Source of the DNA: a virus
Strand: one strand, 5' to 3'
DNA length: 43,148 nt
IMG/VR virus record: IMGVR_UViG_3300023223_000182
Coordinates: 1 to 43,148 of that record
The notes under the pieces are model-generated. The model was not told the origin of the DNA and did no database searches. It saw nothing but the letters and a program-made list of their open reading frames with translations. A program made the position numbers and the translations under genes. Of this stretch, positions 21,801-29,710 are shown piece after piece (position 1 is the first letter of the stretch; each line of letters begins with the position of its first letter).

Positions 21801-23157
21801 ACCTCTCCCTCAACAAAAAGGTGCGATCAAATACGGGCTTAAAAATCCTGGTTGTGGCCTCTTCCTTGACCCCGGTGACGGGAAAACATCGGCTACACTT
21901 TCAATCATTGAAATTTTAAAAAAGAAAAAAATGATTAAGAATGTACTTGTATGCGTTACTATGAACATACTCGATCTAGAAACATGGCAAAATGAGATTA
22001 AAAAATGGGAATTCAAGTTTACCTATACTACGCTACATGGGAAGAGAAAGGACAAAGAACTTGTTAAAGATTATGACATCTATTTTATAAACTATGAAGG
22101 TCTGTATTGGCTATACCAGAATAAAAAGAAGTGGGAGAAAAAAATTGATGTACTAGTGTTAGATGAGTCAACAAGAGTTAAAAGTTTTAAGTCTCAGCGT
22201 TTTAAAATACTCAAAAAATTAAGGCATTGCTTTACGCGTGTGATTGCTCTCACTGGTACGCCTAGTCCACAGAGTTTAATGGATCTATTTAGTCAGATAT
22301 ACCTACTCGATGAGGGCGAACGCTTAGGAGCGTTTATCGGGCGATACCGCAATGAGTACTTTGATCCATGTGGCTATAAAGGCTATGACTACCAATTACA
22401 AGAAGGTGCAGAAAAACGTATCTACAAAAAAATTAAAGATATTGTTTATAGACCAAGTAAAGATTATTTAAAAATCCCAAAAGAAAAATACAACGATATT
22501 ATTATTACGCTCCCTAATAAGCTAATGAAGCAGTATGAGGAGTTAGAAAATGAGTTCATCGCTGAATTAGAAAATGGTACGATAACAGCCGCTACAGCCG
22601 GTATAGCGTCGCAAAAGTTAAGGCAATTCTCAAATGGACGCGTATATGATGAAACAAGAAAGATTATCCATGTTCATAATTACAAACTAAACGTGGCCAT
22701 CGACATCGTAGAAGAGTTACAGGGCAATCCTGTACTAATCGGTTACGAGTTTAAGCATGACTTACAAGCATTACAAGAAGCGTTCCCTAACGCTCCATTT
22801 TTTGGCACAACCTTAGAGGGTAAGAAACCGAATAAAAACCGTAAGCTTGAGATCCAAACAGCTTGGAATGCAGGAAAGATTCCTGTATTACTTGGCCAAA
22901 TTTCATCAGTAGCGCATGGGCTGAACATACAAGAATCTGGGCACAATCTTTTTGTGTATAGTCATATCTATAAACTTGAAGACGTGATCCAATTTGTCCG
23001 GCGACTGCGTAGACAAGGACAGAAAAAGCGTGTCATGGTCCATAGACCAATATGCAAAGATACGATTGACCAAGACATTATCAATATACAAGCAAAGAAA
23101 AATAAAACACAAAATGCTTTATTAAACGCAATGAGAAAACGAATAGCAAATAAATAG
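21790..23157 (+). CDS. SNF2/DEAD-like helicase
   Basis: A 455-residue superfamily 2 helicase. Motif I is DPGDGKT at residues 27-33 (Asp where most relatives have Leu), motif II VLVLDEST, motif III ALTGTPSPQS, and the C-terminal lobe has SSVAHGLNIQ (motif V) and QFVRRLRRQGQ (motif VI). This matches phage SNF2-type helicases, which remodel or unwind DNA in replication and recombination. ATG 21790 is chosen because the aligned start KYRPLPQQK follows; frames further upstream lie within the nuclease gene. Translation is coupled to VRR-NUC. Confidence 0.88.
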   Translation: MKYRPLPQQKGAIKYGLKNPGCGLFLDPGDGKTSATLSIIEILKKKKMIKNVLVCVTMNILDLETWQNEIKKWEFKFTYTTLHGKRKDKELVKDYDIYFINYEGLYWLYQNKKKWEKKIDVLVLDESTRVKSFKSQRFKILKKLRHCFTRVIALTGTPSPQSLMDLFSQIYLLDEGERLGAFIGRYRNEYFDPCGYKGYDYQLQEGAEKRIYKKIKDIVYRPSKDYLKIPKEKYNDIIITLPNKLMKQYEELENEFIAELENGTITAATAGIASQKLRQFSNGRVYDETRKIIHVHNYKLNVAIDIVEELQGNPVLIGYEFKHDLQALQEAFPNAPFFGTTLEGKKPNKNRKLEIQTAWNAGKIPVLLGQISSVAHGLNIQESGHNLFVYSHIYKLEDVIQFVRRLRRQGQKKRVMVHRPICKDTIDQDIINIQAKKNKTQNALLNAMRKRIANK

Positions 23158-23179
23158 CTAAATTATCTCATGCCTATTG

Positions 23180-23248
23180 ATAATAAAACTCGCATTTAAT
23201 TATTAATCCATTATACTTAGATTAAGTAAACAAATAGAGGGCTAAATA
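23180..23248 (+). repeat. Direct repeat copy 2 (promoter cassette)
   Basis: Second copy of the 12722-12792 segment. Its first bases could encode NKTRI-stop, echoing the NKTCI-stop end of the HNH gene in copy 1, although no HNH gene is present here. This suggests the duplication included, or was driven by, the end of the HNH gene. Confidence 0.88.
23199..23228 (+). promoter_or_regulatory. Rightward promoter with operator-like palindrome
   Basis: ATTATTAAT (23199-23207), four bases, TATACT (23212-23217), then the perfect palindrome TACTTA-gat-TAAGTA (23214-23228) and AGAGGGCT (23236-23243). Identical in these parts to the cassette at 12741. The -35 position is TCGCAT, worse than in copy 1, so ATTATTAAT may replace the -35 as an activator site. 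Confidence 0.6.
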
Positions 23249-23419
23249 ATGTGGAAATTTATAAGAAAATGTATCGCGGTTGCTAAATCAGATACATGGA
23301 TAGGGGTTATAATTCAAGTATCCCTATGGTTTTGTGGTATTCACATACTGTTCCAAATTATAAGGTATATTATAATTTATATAGGCTTGTATAACTGGCT
23401 TATTGGCCAATCAATTTAA
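23249..23419 (+). CDS. Small membrane protein behind repeated promoter
   Basis: A 56-residue frame at ATG 23249 directly after promoter cassette copy 2 and its AGAGGGCTAAAT leader. It has two hydrophobic segments, about residues 17-31 and 31-50 (FQIIRYIIIYIGLYNW), and a basic start (MWKFIRKCIAVAK). It is the last rightward gene before the terminator. Having a dedicated promoter suggests a specific early role, unknown. Confidence 0.6.
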   Translation: MWKFIRKCIAVAKSDTWIGVIIQVSLWFCGIHILFQIIRYIIIYIGLYNWLIGQSI

Positions 23420-23561
23420 AACATAGCTTGACTTTAAGAAATCATGTAACTAGTATTAATATTGCTTAGAGATAAATATGTAGTTTATGTTCCTTATAGA
23501 GATTAATTGTCATTGGTTAAGAGGATAGGATCATGCTTGAAATTCTTATTTGAATATCTTA

Positions 23562-23596
23562 GCCTACCGTTACCCCAGAACGGTAGGCATTTTTTT
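23562..23596 (+). terminator. Strong intrinsic terminator of the rightward arm
   Basis: GCCTACCGTT (23562-23571), a 7-base loop, AACGGTAGGC (23579-23588), then a T run (23590-23596). A perfect 10-bp GC-containing stem with T tract, placed where the two arms converge. On the minus strand the stem is not followed by a T run, so it should stop mainly rightward transcripts. Confidence 0.92.
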
Positions 23597-23879
23597 AATC
23601 TTTAACCGCTTTATAAATTTCCAGCATTAATTCTCTCTGTTCACGTTGATCAACTTCACGTTGGTCACGTTGTCTTCCTTGTTCAGTTTTAATTTCCTCA
23701 AGAGTCTCCTTCACATGTTCAAGTGATTTATTTGTCACTGCAATTTTCTTATCAAGTTTTAAACTTTTAAGATCTGCAATCTCCTTTGAATTTGCAGATA
23801 TAGAATACATTTGGCCTCCTGTAGCAACCAATACCGTGACTGCGAATATAACAATAGGCCAAGCTGTAAAATTTTTCAT
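23595..23879 (-). CDS. Spanin-like coiled-coil membrane protein
   Basis: A 94-residue protein with an N-terminal transmembrane segment (WPIVIFAVTVLVATGG) and a long charged coiled coil ending in a DQRE-rich stretch, as expected for an inner-membrane spanin that helps disrupt the outer membrane at lysis. The frame is open 24 codons further, but ATG 23879 has AAAGGAAGG seven bases upstream and is taken as start. It follows the holin gene in the lysis cassette. No nested Rz1-like lipoprotein was found, so the pairing is incomplete and the name tentative. Confidence 0.6.
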   Translation of the reverse strand: MKNFTAWPIVIFAVTVLVATGGQMYSISANSKEIADLKSLKLDKKIAVTNKSLEHVKETLEEIKTEQGRQRDQREVDQREQRELMLEIYKAVKD

Positions 23880-23947
23880 AACACGCCTTCCTTTCGCGTT
23901 GACATCGAAAATCGTCTGCTTTACCCCCTTTATATCAATAGCACTTC

Positions 23948-24529
23948 TCATCTTTTAATTGCGCTAACAATTGAAGAGATCGCACCAGCAAGCCCTCCGG
24001 GCTTAGCATTCCCACCTACAGCGTCCATACGTGTCTTGTGCTCGTTCCTTAAGACACCAAAATAAGCCCATAAAAGCGTCACAAGTGGGCCTGTTATGGA
24101 AGCTATGAACGGCCAACCCTCCATAACAGCTTTGATCATTGTAACATTTCCAGTCGTCACCGCATAAGACCAAATTGCAATAATAACAATGGTGACAAAA
24201 GCAATGATATGAAACGATCCTAACGCTATCTTAGGCCGTGTGGTATGTGTAGATCGTGCGTCGGCTTCTAACATCGCCCTTAACGTTTCATTGGACTGTT
24301 TGATATTTTCTATATTAACTTCAAATTCTTTTAATTTTATTTCAGCTTGTTTTTCAGGGGGTAAGCCTTTGACCGCGCTCCGTACATCGTCGCCGGTTGC
24401 ATTCATTGGTAACTTCTCATCATCGGGCAACATCTCATTTACGATACGCACGATAGCAGCGCCGCCAGGAACAACGGTAGAGACTACCGCGCCCCCTACC
24501 GTTTTAATAATATCCCATAGATTACTCAT
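23948..24529 (-). CDS. Holin-like membrane protein (3TM type)
   Basis: A 193-residue protein with an amphipathic N-terminus (VGGAVVSTVVPGGAAIV), a charged helical middle, and two hydrophobic spans at about residues 103-122 and 138-160. This order, with the LKEFE-IENIKQ helix and RPKIALGSFHI before the first span, resembles holins of the gene-transfer-release/3TM family. It overlaps the amidase gene by 4 bases, and the neighbouring endolysin and spanin-like genes support a lysis function: it would form membrane holes that release the amidase. Confidence 0.75.
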   Translation of the reverse strand: MSNLWDIIKTVGGAVVSTVVPGGAAIVRIVNEMLPDDEKLPMNATGDDVRSAVKGLPPEKQAEIKLKEFEVNIENIKQSNETLRAMLEADARSTHTTRPKIALGSFHIIAFVTIVIIAIWSYAVTTGNVTMIKAVMEGWPFIASITGPLVTLLWAYFGVLRNEHKTRMDAVGGNAKPGGLAGAISSIVSAIKR

Positions 24530-25002
24530 ACCCCTAACCTTTTTTTGAAATCACTCCAGGGGAAACCATTACCGGGGTCTACTTTACGCTCAGGTGATAG
24601 GTCACTGTGCCGATCTACTTTCTGAATCTCGTATAACTCCCGCCATTCCATAACAACGTCAACACCGGCGGCGTACTGTTTATCCGTTAAATACGGTTCC
24701 TTTATTTTGTTGCTAAACGTCGGATAGTTGTGCTCACCTTCAACAAGAAACTCGATCCCTAAGCTACCTGTATTGTGGCCTTTTGCATGCCATCCTATTT
24801 TATCATCGTGTCTACAACGAAGTAGATCACCATTAGGTGTTACTAAAATATGCGCTGATAATTTATAGTCAGTAAGAAAAGTAGAAGCATGAACGAACAT
24901 GCCATTTTCATTCATAATATATTCACCCATCGCATGCACTACAATGCTGTCCGGGTTTTGATCGCCACCACCATACGGAATAAACAAATCTATAGTTTTC
25001 AT
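24526..25002 (-). CDS. N-acetylmuramoyl-L-alanine amidase (endolysin)
   Basis: A 158-residue Amidase_2-type endolysin that cleaves the bond between N-acetylmuramate and L-alanine in peptidoglycan. Zinc ligands are expected at His23 (SIVVHAMG), His132 (DRHSDLSPER) and Asp142 (KVDPG), with GIEFLVEG in the core. It has no signal peptide or cell-wall-binding domain, so export depends on the holin. The ATG follows AAGGAG within the tail fibre assembly gene end, and the holin gene follows with a 4-base overlap. Confidence 0.9.
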   Translation of the reverse strand: MKTIDLFIPYGGGDQNPDSIVVHAMGEYIMNENGMFVHASTFLTDYKLSAHILVTPNGDLLRCRHDDKIGWHAKGHNTGSLGIEFLVEGEHNYPTFSNKIKEPYLTDKQYAAGVDVVMEWRELYEIQKVDRHSDLSPERKVDPGNGFPWSDFKKRLGV

Positions 25003-25005
25003 GGC

Positions 25006-25521
25006 CTACTCCTTAACTCGTAAATCATCAGGCGCGGGGTTTTTAGGCATTGTTACTTTACTAGGATTAGCGTCAATAGCTGCGCCTAGATCTTGTAGTT
25101 CTTTAGCATATTTGACAATATTGTTAGCTAAAGTTGTTTTTCCTTTTTTGATGGCTACAAGCCAATCAAAATCAGATGCTATTAGTAAATTATTCCGTTC
25201 TTGTTTAAGCATTTGTTTTTGATGGACATTACTATAAACGAGTTGTTTACCATCCAACTTTAAATCATTAATATAACCTCCAACAGGCACAAGCGGTATT
25301 GCGCTTTTATCTAAAACACCAAGTGTGACAACTCCTTGTTGAATTAAAGACGCTTCTGATTCTTTTAAGTATTCGTCCTCGGTATAGAACACATCTTCTG
25401 TTGAGGTTCCATCTTCTTGTAAAACGCTTTTTGCTCTAATTTTTAATGTGTATTCCTCAACAGGCGGATCAAAAAACCCAATACTACCGTCATCATTTTC
25501 TACAACAATAACTTTGCTCAT
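25006..25521 (-). CDS. Tail fibre assembly protein
   Basis: A 171-residue protein whose C-terminal third resembles phage tail fibre assembly chaperones: RNNLLIASDFDWLVAIKKG with the conserved R-xx-LL-xx-SDW-like pattern, followed by a helix VKYAKELQDL and a proline-rich end (NPAPDDL). The N-terminal part is beta-rich. It directly follows and overlaps the tail fibre gene, the expected place for a chaperone that folds or trimerises the fibre. Confidence 0.75.
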   Translation of the reverse strand: MSKVIVVENDDGSIGFFDPPVEEYTLKIRAKSVLQEDGTSTEDVFYTEDEYLKESEASLIQQGVVTLGVLDKSAIPLVPVGGYINDLKLDGKQLVYSNVHQKQMLKQERNNLLIASDFDWLVAIKKGKTTLANNIVKYAKELQDLGAAIDANPSKVTMPKNPAPDDLRVKE

Positions 25522-26471
25522 TGTACTACCTCCGTTACTTCCATAAATGTTGCCAATGTCGCACCACCTCTGGCACTGCCATTATCACCATTAACCGTTG
25601 AATTTGATCCATTAGCAGTCCCATGTCTGACTTTAAAAGTTCGTGCCGCTGTACTACCCGCAACCACTTCAAATTCCATATACATATAAAATTGTTCGTC
25701 GGCTACTGTAAACGTAAACGCACTAGATTTTATGGCGTTCGCCACCGCATCTTGAAATAAAGCTATTGATAATATGCTAACCGCAGTTCTACCAGACATT
25801 TGCATACCTACTCTAACCTTTAAAAGATTTGATGCATCTTTTGGTGTTATCGTTGTTGCAATAGGCGTAAACTCTTGCCCCTCTGTTTGTTGTGGGATGC
25901 TATTATCAAACGGCATAGTGGCTGTACCCGCTGCTACTGTAGCATCTTCGTTTCTTACTATTTGAACAATCGGGTTTAATTCAGATGTATCAATTTCTGA
26001 TTGCCCGATAGATCCAGCACCTACACCAGTTGTTTTTAGTATAAAATCATCTGATCCCGATCTAAAAACAATATTATTATCCTCAGTCGTTGAAAGAGAG
26101 CCTACCGCTAAATTAACTAAGTTCTTTACGCCTTTACCTGCATAATTAACTGTCGCAGTAGTTAAAGTATTTGTATTGCCAGCGATAAACCTAAGCCGCA
26201 TACCATCTTTATAATTTGGTGCGGCATCGTTATTACCTTCAGGTGTTAAAACATAAACATCAGGTGTACCACTGTCTATGGTAAAGTCCCCGTTAGTCGC
26301 ATGAGAGGCGACTCCCTGACCAATTTGCGTTAAGATACCTCCATTTAGTGATTGGTCTGTACTAATAATGAAGTTTTGTAATTCAAGTGAAAACTGATTC
26401 CATTCATTAGCAGAAGCTTGTCCAGCAGCAGTTGCACCACCATCGTTAACTTTACTATTTATATCTTGCAT
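25518..26471 (-). CDS. Tail fibre / receptor-binding protein
   Basis: A 317-residue protein at the usual position after the baseplate genes. The N-terminal 60 residues, helical and rich in Asn/Gln, would attach to the baseplate; the middle is Thr/Asn-rich beta structure; the C-terminal 130 residues (from about 190) look like a compact beta-sandwich tip with QMSGRTAVSILSIALFQD and a Gly/Ser-rich loop before the end. The ATG has GGAGCG upstream. It is short for a tail fibre, so a small receptor-binding tip is likely. Receptor unknown. Confidence 0.75.
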   Translation of the reverse strand: MQDINSKVNDGGATAAGQASANEWNQFSLELQNFIISTDQSLNGGILTQIGQGVASHATNGDFTIDSGTPDVYVLTPEGNNDAAPNYKDGMRLRFIAGNTNTLTTATVNYAGKGVKNLVNLAVGSLSTTEDNNIVFRSGSDDFILKTTGVGAGSIGQSEIDTSELNPIVQIVRNEDATVAAGTATMPFDNSIPQQTEGQEFTPIATTITPKDASNLLKVRVGMQMSGRTAVSILSIALFQDAVANAIKSSAFTFTVADEQFYMYMEFEVVAGSTAARTFKVRHGTANGSNSTVNGDNGSARGGATLATFMEVTEVVQ

Positions 26472-26472
26472 A

Positions 26473-27066
26473 TTATGCGCTCCTAAATATTACCTGACAA
26501 TTTGCAGGTTTTAAACGTGTAAACAAACATGTCAATATTGATTGAGCAGCATCTCCAAATACAATGGGGAAATTATAAATGAAAAACCCACCCGTTGGTA
26601 AAGGGAAATTAACGATGATAGTGTACCGTGAATCAGCAGGGGTGTTAAAAAATATCAAAGGAAAAGACATAGGAAAACTAGCTGCTTCATCACCTGTCAC
26701 GATTGTGATAGTAACACCAAATATATCCGCTAATACTACAAAGTCTTCAGCAGTTTGCACACCTAATGCTGATAATTTTACTAAGATATCCCTTCGTTTT
26801 TCATCATTCGTGCCTGTTCCTAATAAACACCCGTCAGGTATTTTAAGCGCTCTTAACCATTCATTGATAAATAAATTCGTTTGATCGGGGAAATACTCTT
26901 TTTCCAATGTCACTAAATACCCTTGCGCTGTGAATAACTCACCTGATATCCCTTTCAACAATTGACGAAAATTAGAATCTTGTATATTCTTAGCTTCAAA
27001 AAATGGCCCATTCGGCATGTAATCCGCTAACGCTCGTGTATGGAACTCTAAACTAGGATTGATCAT
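26473..27066 (-). CDS. Baseplate protein, Mu gp48 / DUF2313 family
   Basis: A 197-residue protein resembling Mu gp48 (P2 gpI-like): LADYMPNGPFFEAKNIQDS near the start, then LFTAQGYLVTLEKEYFPDQT and LNEWLRALKIPDGCLL-like features (here NEWLRALKIPDGC), the conserved pattern of the family, which links baseplate wedges to tail fibres. It overlaps the gp47-like gene by 4 bases. Full length for the family. Confidence 0.88.
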   Translation of the reverse strand: MINPSLEFHTRALADYMPNGPFFEAKNIQDSNFRQLLKGISGELFTAQGYLVTLEKEYFPDQTNLFINEWLRALKIPDGCLLGTGTNDEKRRDILVKLSALGVQTAEDFVVLADIFGVTITIVTGDEAASFPMSFPLIFFNTPADSRYTIIVNFPLPTGGFFIYNFPIVFGDAAQSILTCLFTRLKPANCQVIFRSA

Positions 27067-28619
27067 GGGATTGTTACTGATCCTTTCGTCGCTATCTCAC
27101 CAGAACCCACCACAATATCTCCAATCGGAGCAGATAAATCAAAACTTAAAACGATCTCTCCCGTTACAGGATCTACTGTATTCCTAATAGCAGCGCGGTA
27201 AGCATCTTCATCTACATCGATTGCAATAAAGGTTTGCTCTGCGTAGAACTGATCTAAATTTTCATTAACGGCATCTTTCATTGTCGCCGTGTTAGGCACT
27301 AATTCAGTAAATATGTAATCAGTTACAACAGCTAAAGGCGCTTTTACAATGTTATTAATAACAGAGGTATTAGCCGGTCTTATTTCATCATCTATCTTAT
27401 CCTTAACGGTCTGTACTTCAGAAGCGGTAGGAATAGGGTTATCGTCGTTATCTCTCATAAAGAAAGTCCTAGATTGCCCAAGTGGAACAGAAACATCAGC
27501 CGTAATTGTTCCTGTTGCCGGTGTCGTAGGAGAACCAAAAACAATATAATGAAATATATCTGTACCCTCAACAATAATACGCGCATTGACCACATTATAT
27601 TCTGTTTGATCTGCGCCTAATATAGATGTATTTTGGCCATCGTCAAAACCATGATCGGTAACTGTCGTTGCTGTTGCAACATTACCAACCCGTGTTAACG
27701 TACTAATATCAATAGTCCCTATTACGTCTCCAGCTTCCTCCACAAAAACACGTGTTACCCCCGGCACTTCTTTTGCTTTTGCAATGATATCAGAAGCATT
27801 GTAATGCGCTACAGGATTACGTATTTTATCCAAATAACGATCTTGATAGTCTGTTAATGACTCCGTATTAGTACCCCCACCTATCGCACCAAAATCAACA
27901 GACAGCGTATCATCAACATCCACAATAGGCGTTTCAAGTTGTAGGGGGGTATCTGCGTCTAAGTTTGTAGTATCCCCAAAACCTACCGCTTCAATAGTCA
28001 CATTAGCGGAAGTAAACGCCGCTGTAATAGTTCCTGTTGCCGGTGATGTAGGCGATCCCACAACAGAATACGTAAAAGAATCTAACCCAGTAACAACAAT
28101 TCCTATATCCGTTACGTTGTATTCTGTTTGATCGGCTCCAGCAATCGTAACAGGGACAAGAGAAGATAAATTATGATTACTAATTGTTGTAACGGTTGCA
28201 GTTTGCCCAGTTCGCGTAATTGACAATACACTAATAACTTGATCTGCTATGGTCGCGCTACTTGTGGTTATATACTCTACGCCATTCGCTGTTAATGTTG
28301 CAACGGGAGTACCTACAATACCCCCCGCTACGCCAGTTGCCACAACACCACCAGAAGATTGAGTAGAGACATTTTCAGGGCCAACGTAGATATTACCCCA
28401 ACGCGCCGCCGTATCTTCATCAGTCGTGTCGGGAAATAATCTCTCCTCTGTCCGTTCTAAATCGCCATAAAAATCAAAAATACGACGTGCGATAGCCGTA
28501 AGAACAGAGCGCAACCAATGGACGCGTAAATAAGGATTAGAATCAGGAGCCTCACGTGCAACATCGGCTTTGAGTCTATCCTCAACTTGACTAGCGGTAT
28601 CTGGTGTGCCAACGCCCAT
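27063..28619 (-). CDS. Baseplate J-like protein (Mu gp47) with two inserted beta domains
   Basis: A 518-residue baseplate wedge protein. Family features: the N-terminal RVHWLRSVLTAIARRIFDFY region, the ARWGNIY segment, the central SLTDYQDRYLDKIRNP-AHYNASDIIAKAKEVPGV, and the C-terminal RPANTSV. Two near-copies of a 75-residue domain (residues 129-202 and 302-376) are inserted; both contain GADQTEYNV and GSPT-PATGTITA. These look like small Ig-like folds. The usual gp47 protein is about 360 residues, so they account for the extra length. Confidence 0.88.
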   Translation of the reverse strand: MGVGTPDTASQVEDRLKADVAREAPDSNPYLRVHWLRSVLTAIARRIFDFYGDLERTEERLFPDTTDEDTAARWGNIYVGPENVSTQSSGGVVATGVAGGIVGTPVATLTANGVEYITTSSATIADQVISVLSITRTGQTATVTTISNHNLSSLVPVTIAGADQTEYNVTDIGIVVTGLDSFTYSVVGSPTSPATGTITAAFTSANVTIEAVGFGDTTNLDADTPLQLETPIVDVDDTLSVDFGAIGGGTNTESLTDYQDRYLDKIRNPVAHYNASDIIAKAKEVPGVTRVFVEEAGDVIGTIDISTLTRVGNVATATTVTDHGFDDGQNTSILGADQTEYNVVNARIIVEGTDIFHYIVFGSPTTPATGTITADVSVPLGQSRTFFMRDNDDNPIPTASEVQTVKDKIDDEIRPANTSVINNIVKAPLAVVTDYIFTELVPNTATMKDAVNENLDQFYAEQTFIAIDVDEDAYRAAIRNTVDPVTGEIVLSFDLSAPIGDIVVGSGEIATKGSVTIP

Positions 28620-29066
28620 TTAAAAACTCCCGGTGTTTTCCCACAGTTCAAAAAATCTACGCTCGACTTTTGAGCCATCACGGCCAAAATCAATGGGGAC
28701 AACCACTTGATTATTCAGTAAAAACGGCGTCCCAACTTCCACGCTTTTCACAATATCATCCTCTATGAGCCATTGTTGGCCATTGTTTACAACCACGCCT
28801 AATTCCTCTAACATCGTTTGAGTAGTACGCTCTTGCTCAAATAACCAAGTCTTAGATCCCTGCTCAAAACCTGGCGTGGATTCGTTACCATGCCATCCTC
28901 GACGCCTGCGTGACTCTGGGATCTCTTCAGCCGATGCTCGGACCTCTGCAAATATTGACAGTAGTATAGCCGTATCAAACGATTCCGTGGTTGATATATC
29001 ACCGGACTCCGTCCAATCGAAATCATAATAGCCTTTAGTTTTGTTTAATAGTACGTCAGTTGTCAT
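28620..29066 (-). CDS. Baseplate protein, Mu gp46 family
   Basis: A 148-residue protein with gp46 hallmarks: YYDFDWTESGDISTTESFDTAILLSI near the start, then SRRRRGWHG, GSKTWLFEQER and the C-terminal strand. Mu gp46 is a gp25-like wedge component at the sheath-baseplate junction. It sits between spike and baseplate J genes in standard Mu order and shares its stop/start with its neighbours. Confidence 0.88.
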   Translation of the reverse strand: MTTDVLLNKTKGYYDFDWTESGDISTTESFDTAILLSIFAEVRASAEEIPESRRRRGWHGNESTPGFEQGSKTWLFEQERTTQTMLEELGVVVNNGQQWLIEDDIVKSVEVGTPFLLNNQVVVPIDFGRDGSKVERRFFELWENTGSF

Positions 29067-29710
29067 TATGTCGCCGTATGTGACCCGCTACCCGTGGTAA
29101 TAACACCCGCAACGACACTATCCCCTACCCTGGCAATAGCAGGGCCACCCCCTCCTAATGTCGCTGCACCTGTAGTACTGAGGGTACCATTAATCTGAAC
29201 ACCGCCAAAGGTAGCAAGCCCTGTGCCATTAGAAATACCATTGACTTGTAAGCTCCCCACAGTGGCGCTACCTATCACAATAGCATTACCGTCCACAGTC
29301 AGATTACCATTAATTTGTACGTTTTCTGTACACGTGGCTAATGGGGTATCAAATGTAACGCTCTCAGTGGCCGTTACATTCGCTTGAGTGCATAGTATAT
29401 TAACCTTGGCAACCCCACCATCCCCCGTCTCTATGTCTAAATCTCCGTTGTTACGAGCGATAATACGTGTGTTGGTCTCAGGATGGAAAAAGACCGGCTC
29501 GCCTTGTTCGCTATCTTCCGGGCGCTTAACAGTCACAGAAATGACTCTACCAGGCTCAAGCTCTTGTGTTAACGTTTCACTGGGTAAGTCAGCATATAAC
29601 CCATAAGGTGAGATGATTGTATAATCCCCCTTACGTTTCAATACTGATCCTTGTTGCTCAGGAAATTGCTTTCGTTTGTCCTTACCTGTAATCCTACCCC
29701 ACAAAAGCAT
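29066..29710 (-). CDS. Baseplate spike, Mu gp45 family, with PAAR-like tip
   Basis: A 214-residue protein of the gpV/gp45 spike family. The N-terminal part is an OB-like domain (RKQFPEQQGSVLKRKGDYT, SPYGLYADLP), followed by a repetitive beta-helix of about 80 residues with short repeats (VNGISNGTGLATFGGVQING) and a C-terminus GPAIARVGDSVVAGVITTGS that resembles a shortened PAAR motif. In the virion the trimer forms the membrane-piercing needle tip. A PAAR-like segment is usually a separate protein capping the spike; here it is fused. Confidence 0.82.
   Translation of the reverse strand: MLLWGRITGKDKRKQFPEQQGSVLKRKGDYTIISPYGLYADLPSETLTQELEPGRVISVTVKRPEDSEQGEPVFFHPETNTRIIARNNGDLDIETGDGGVAKVNILCTQANVTATESVTFDTPLATCTENVQINGNLTVDGNAIVIGSATVGSLQVNGISNGTGLATFGGVQINGTLSTTGAATLGGGGPAIARVGDSVVAGVITTGSGSHTAT

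Noticed and set aside
23880-23951. 24-codon N-terminal extension of the spanin-like protein
   Set aside because: ATG 23879 has AAAGGAAGG at ideal spacing and places the membrane segment at the N-terminus, as expected.
24240-24548. 102-codon plus-strand frame opposite the holin gene
   Set aside because: Antisense shadow of the holin-like gene; low-complexity Ser/Thr/Ile product and no start signal.
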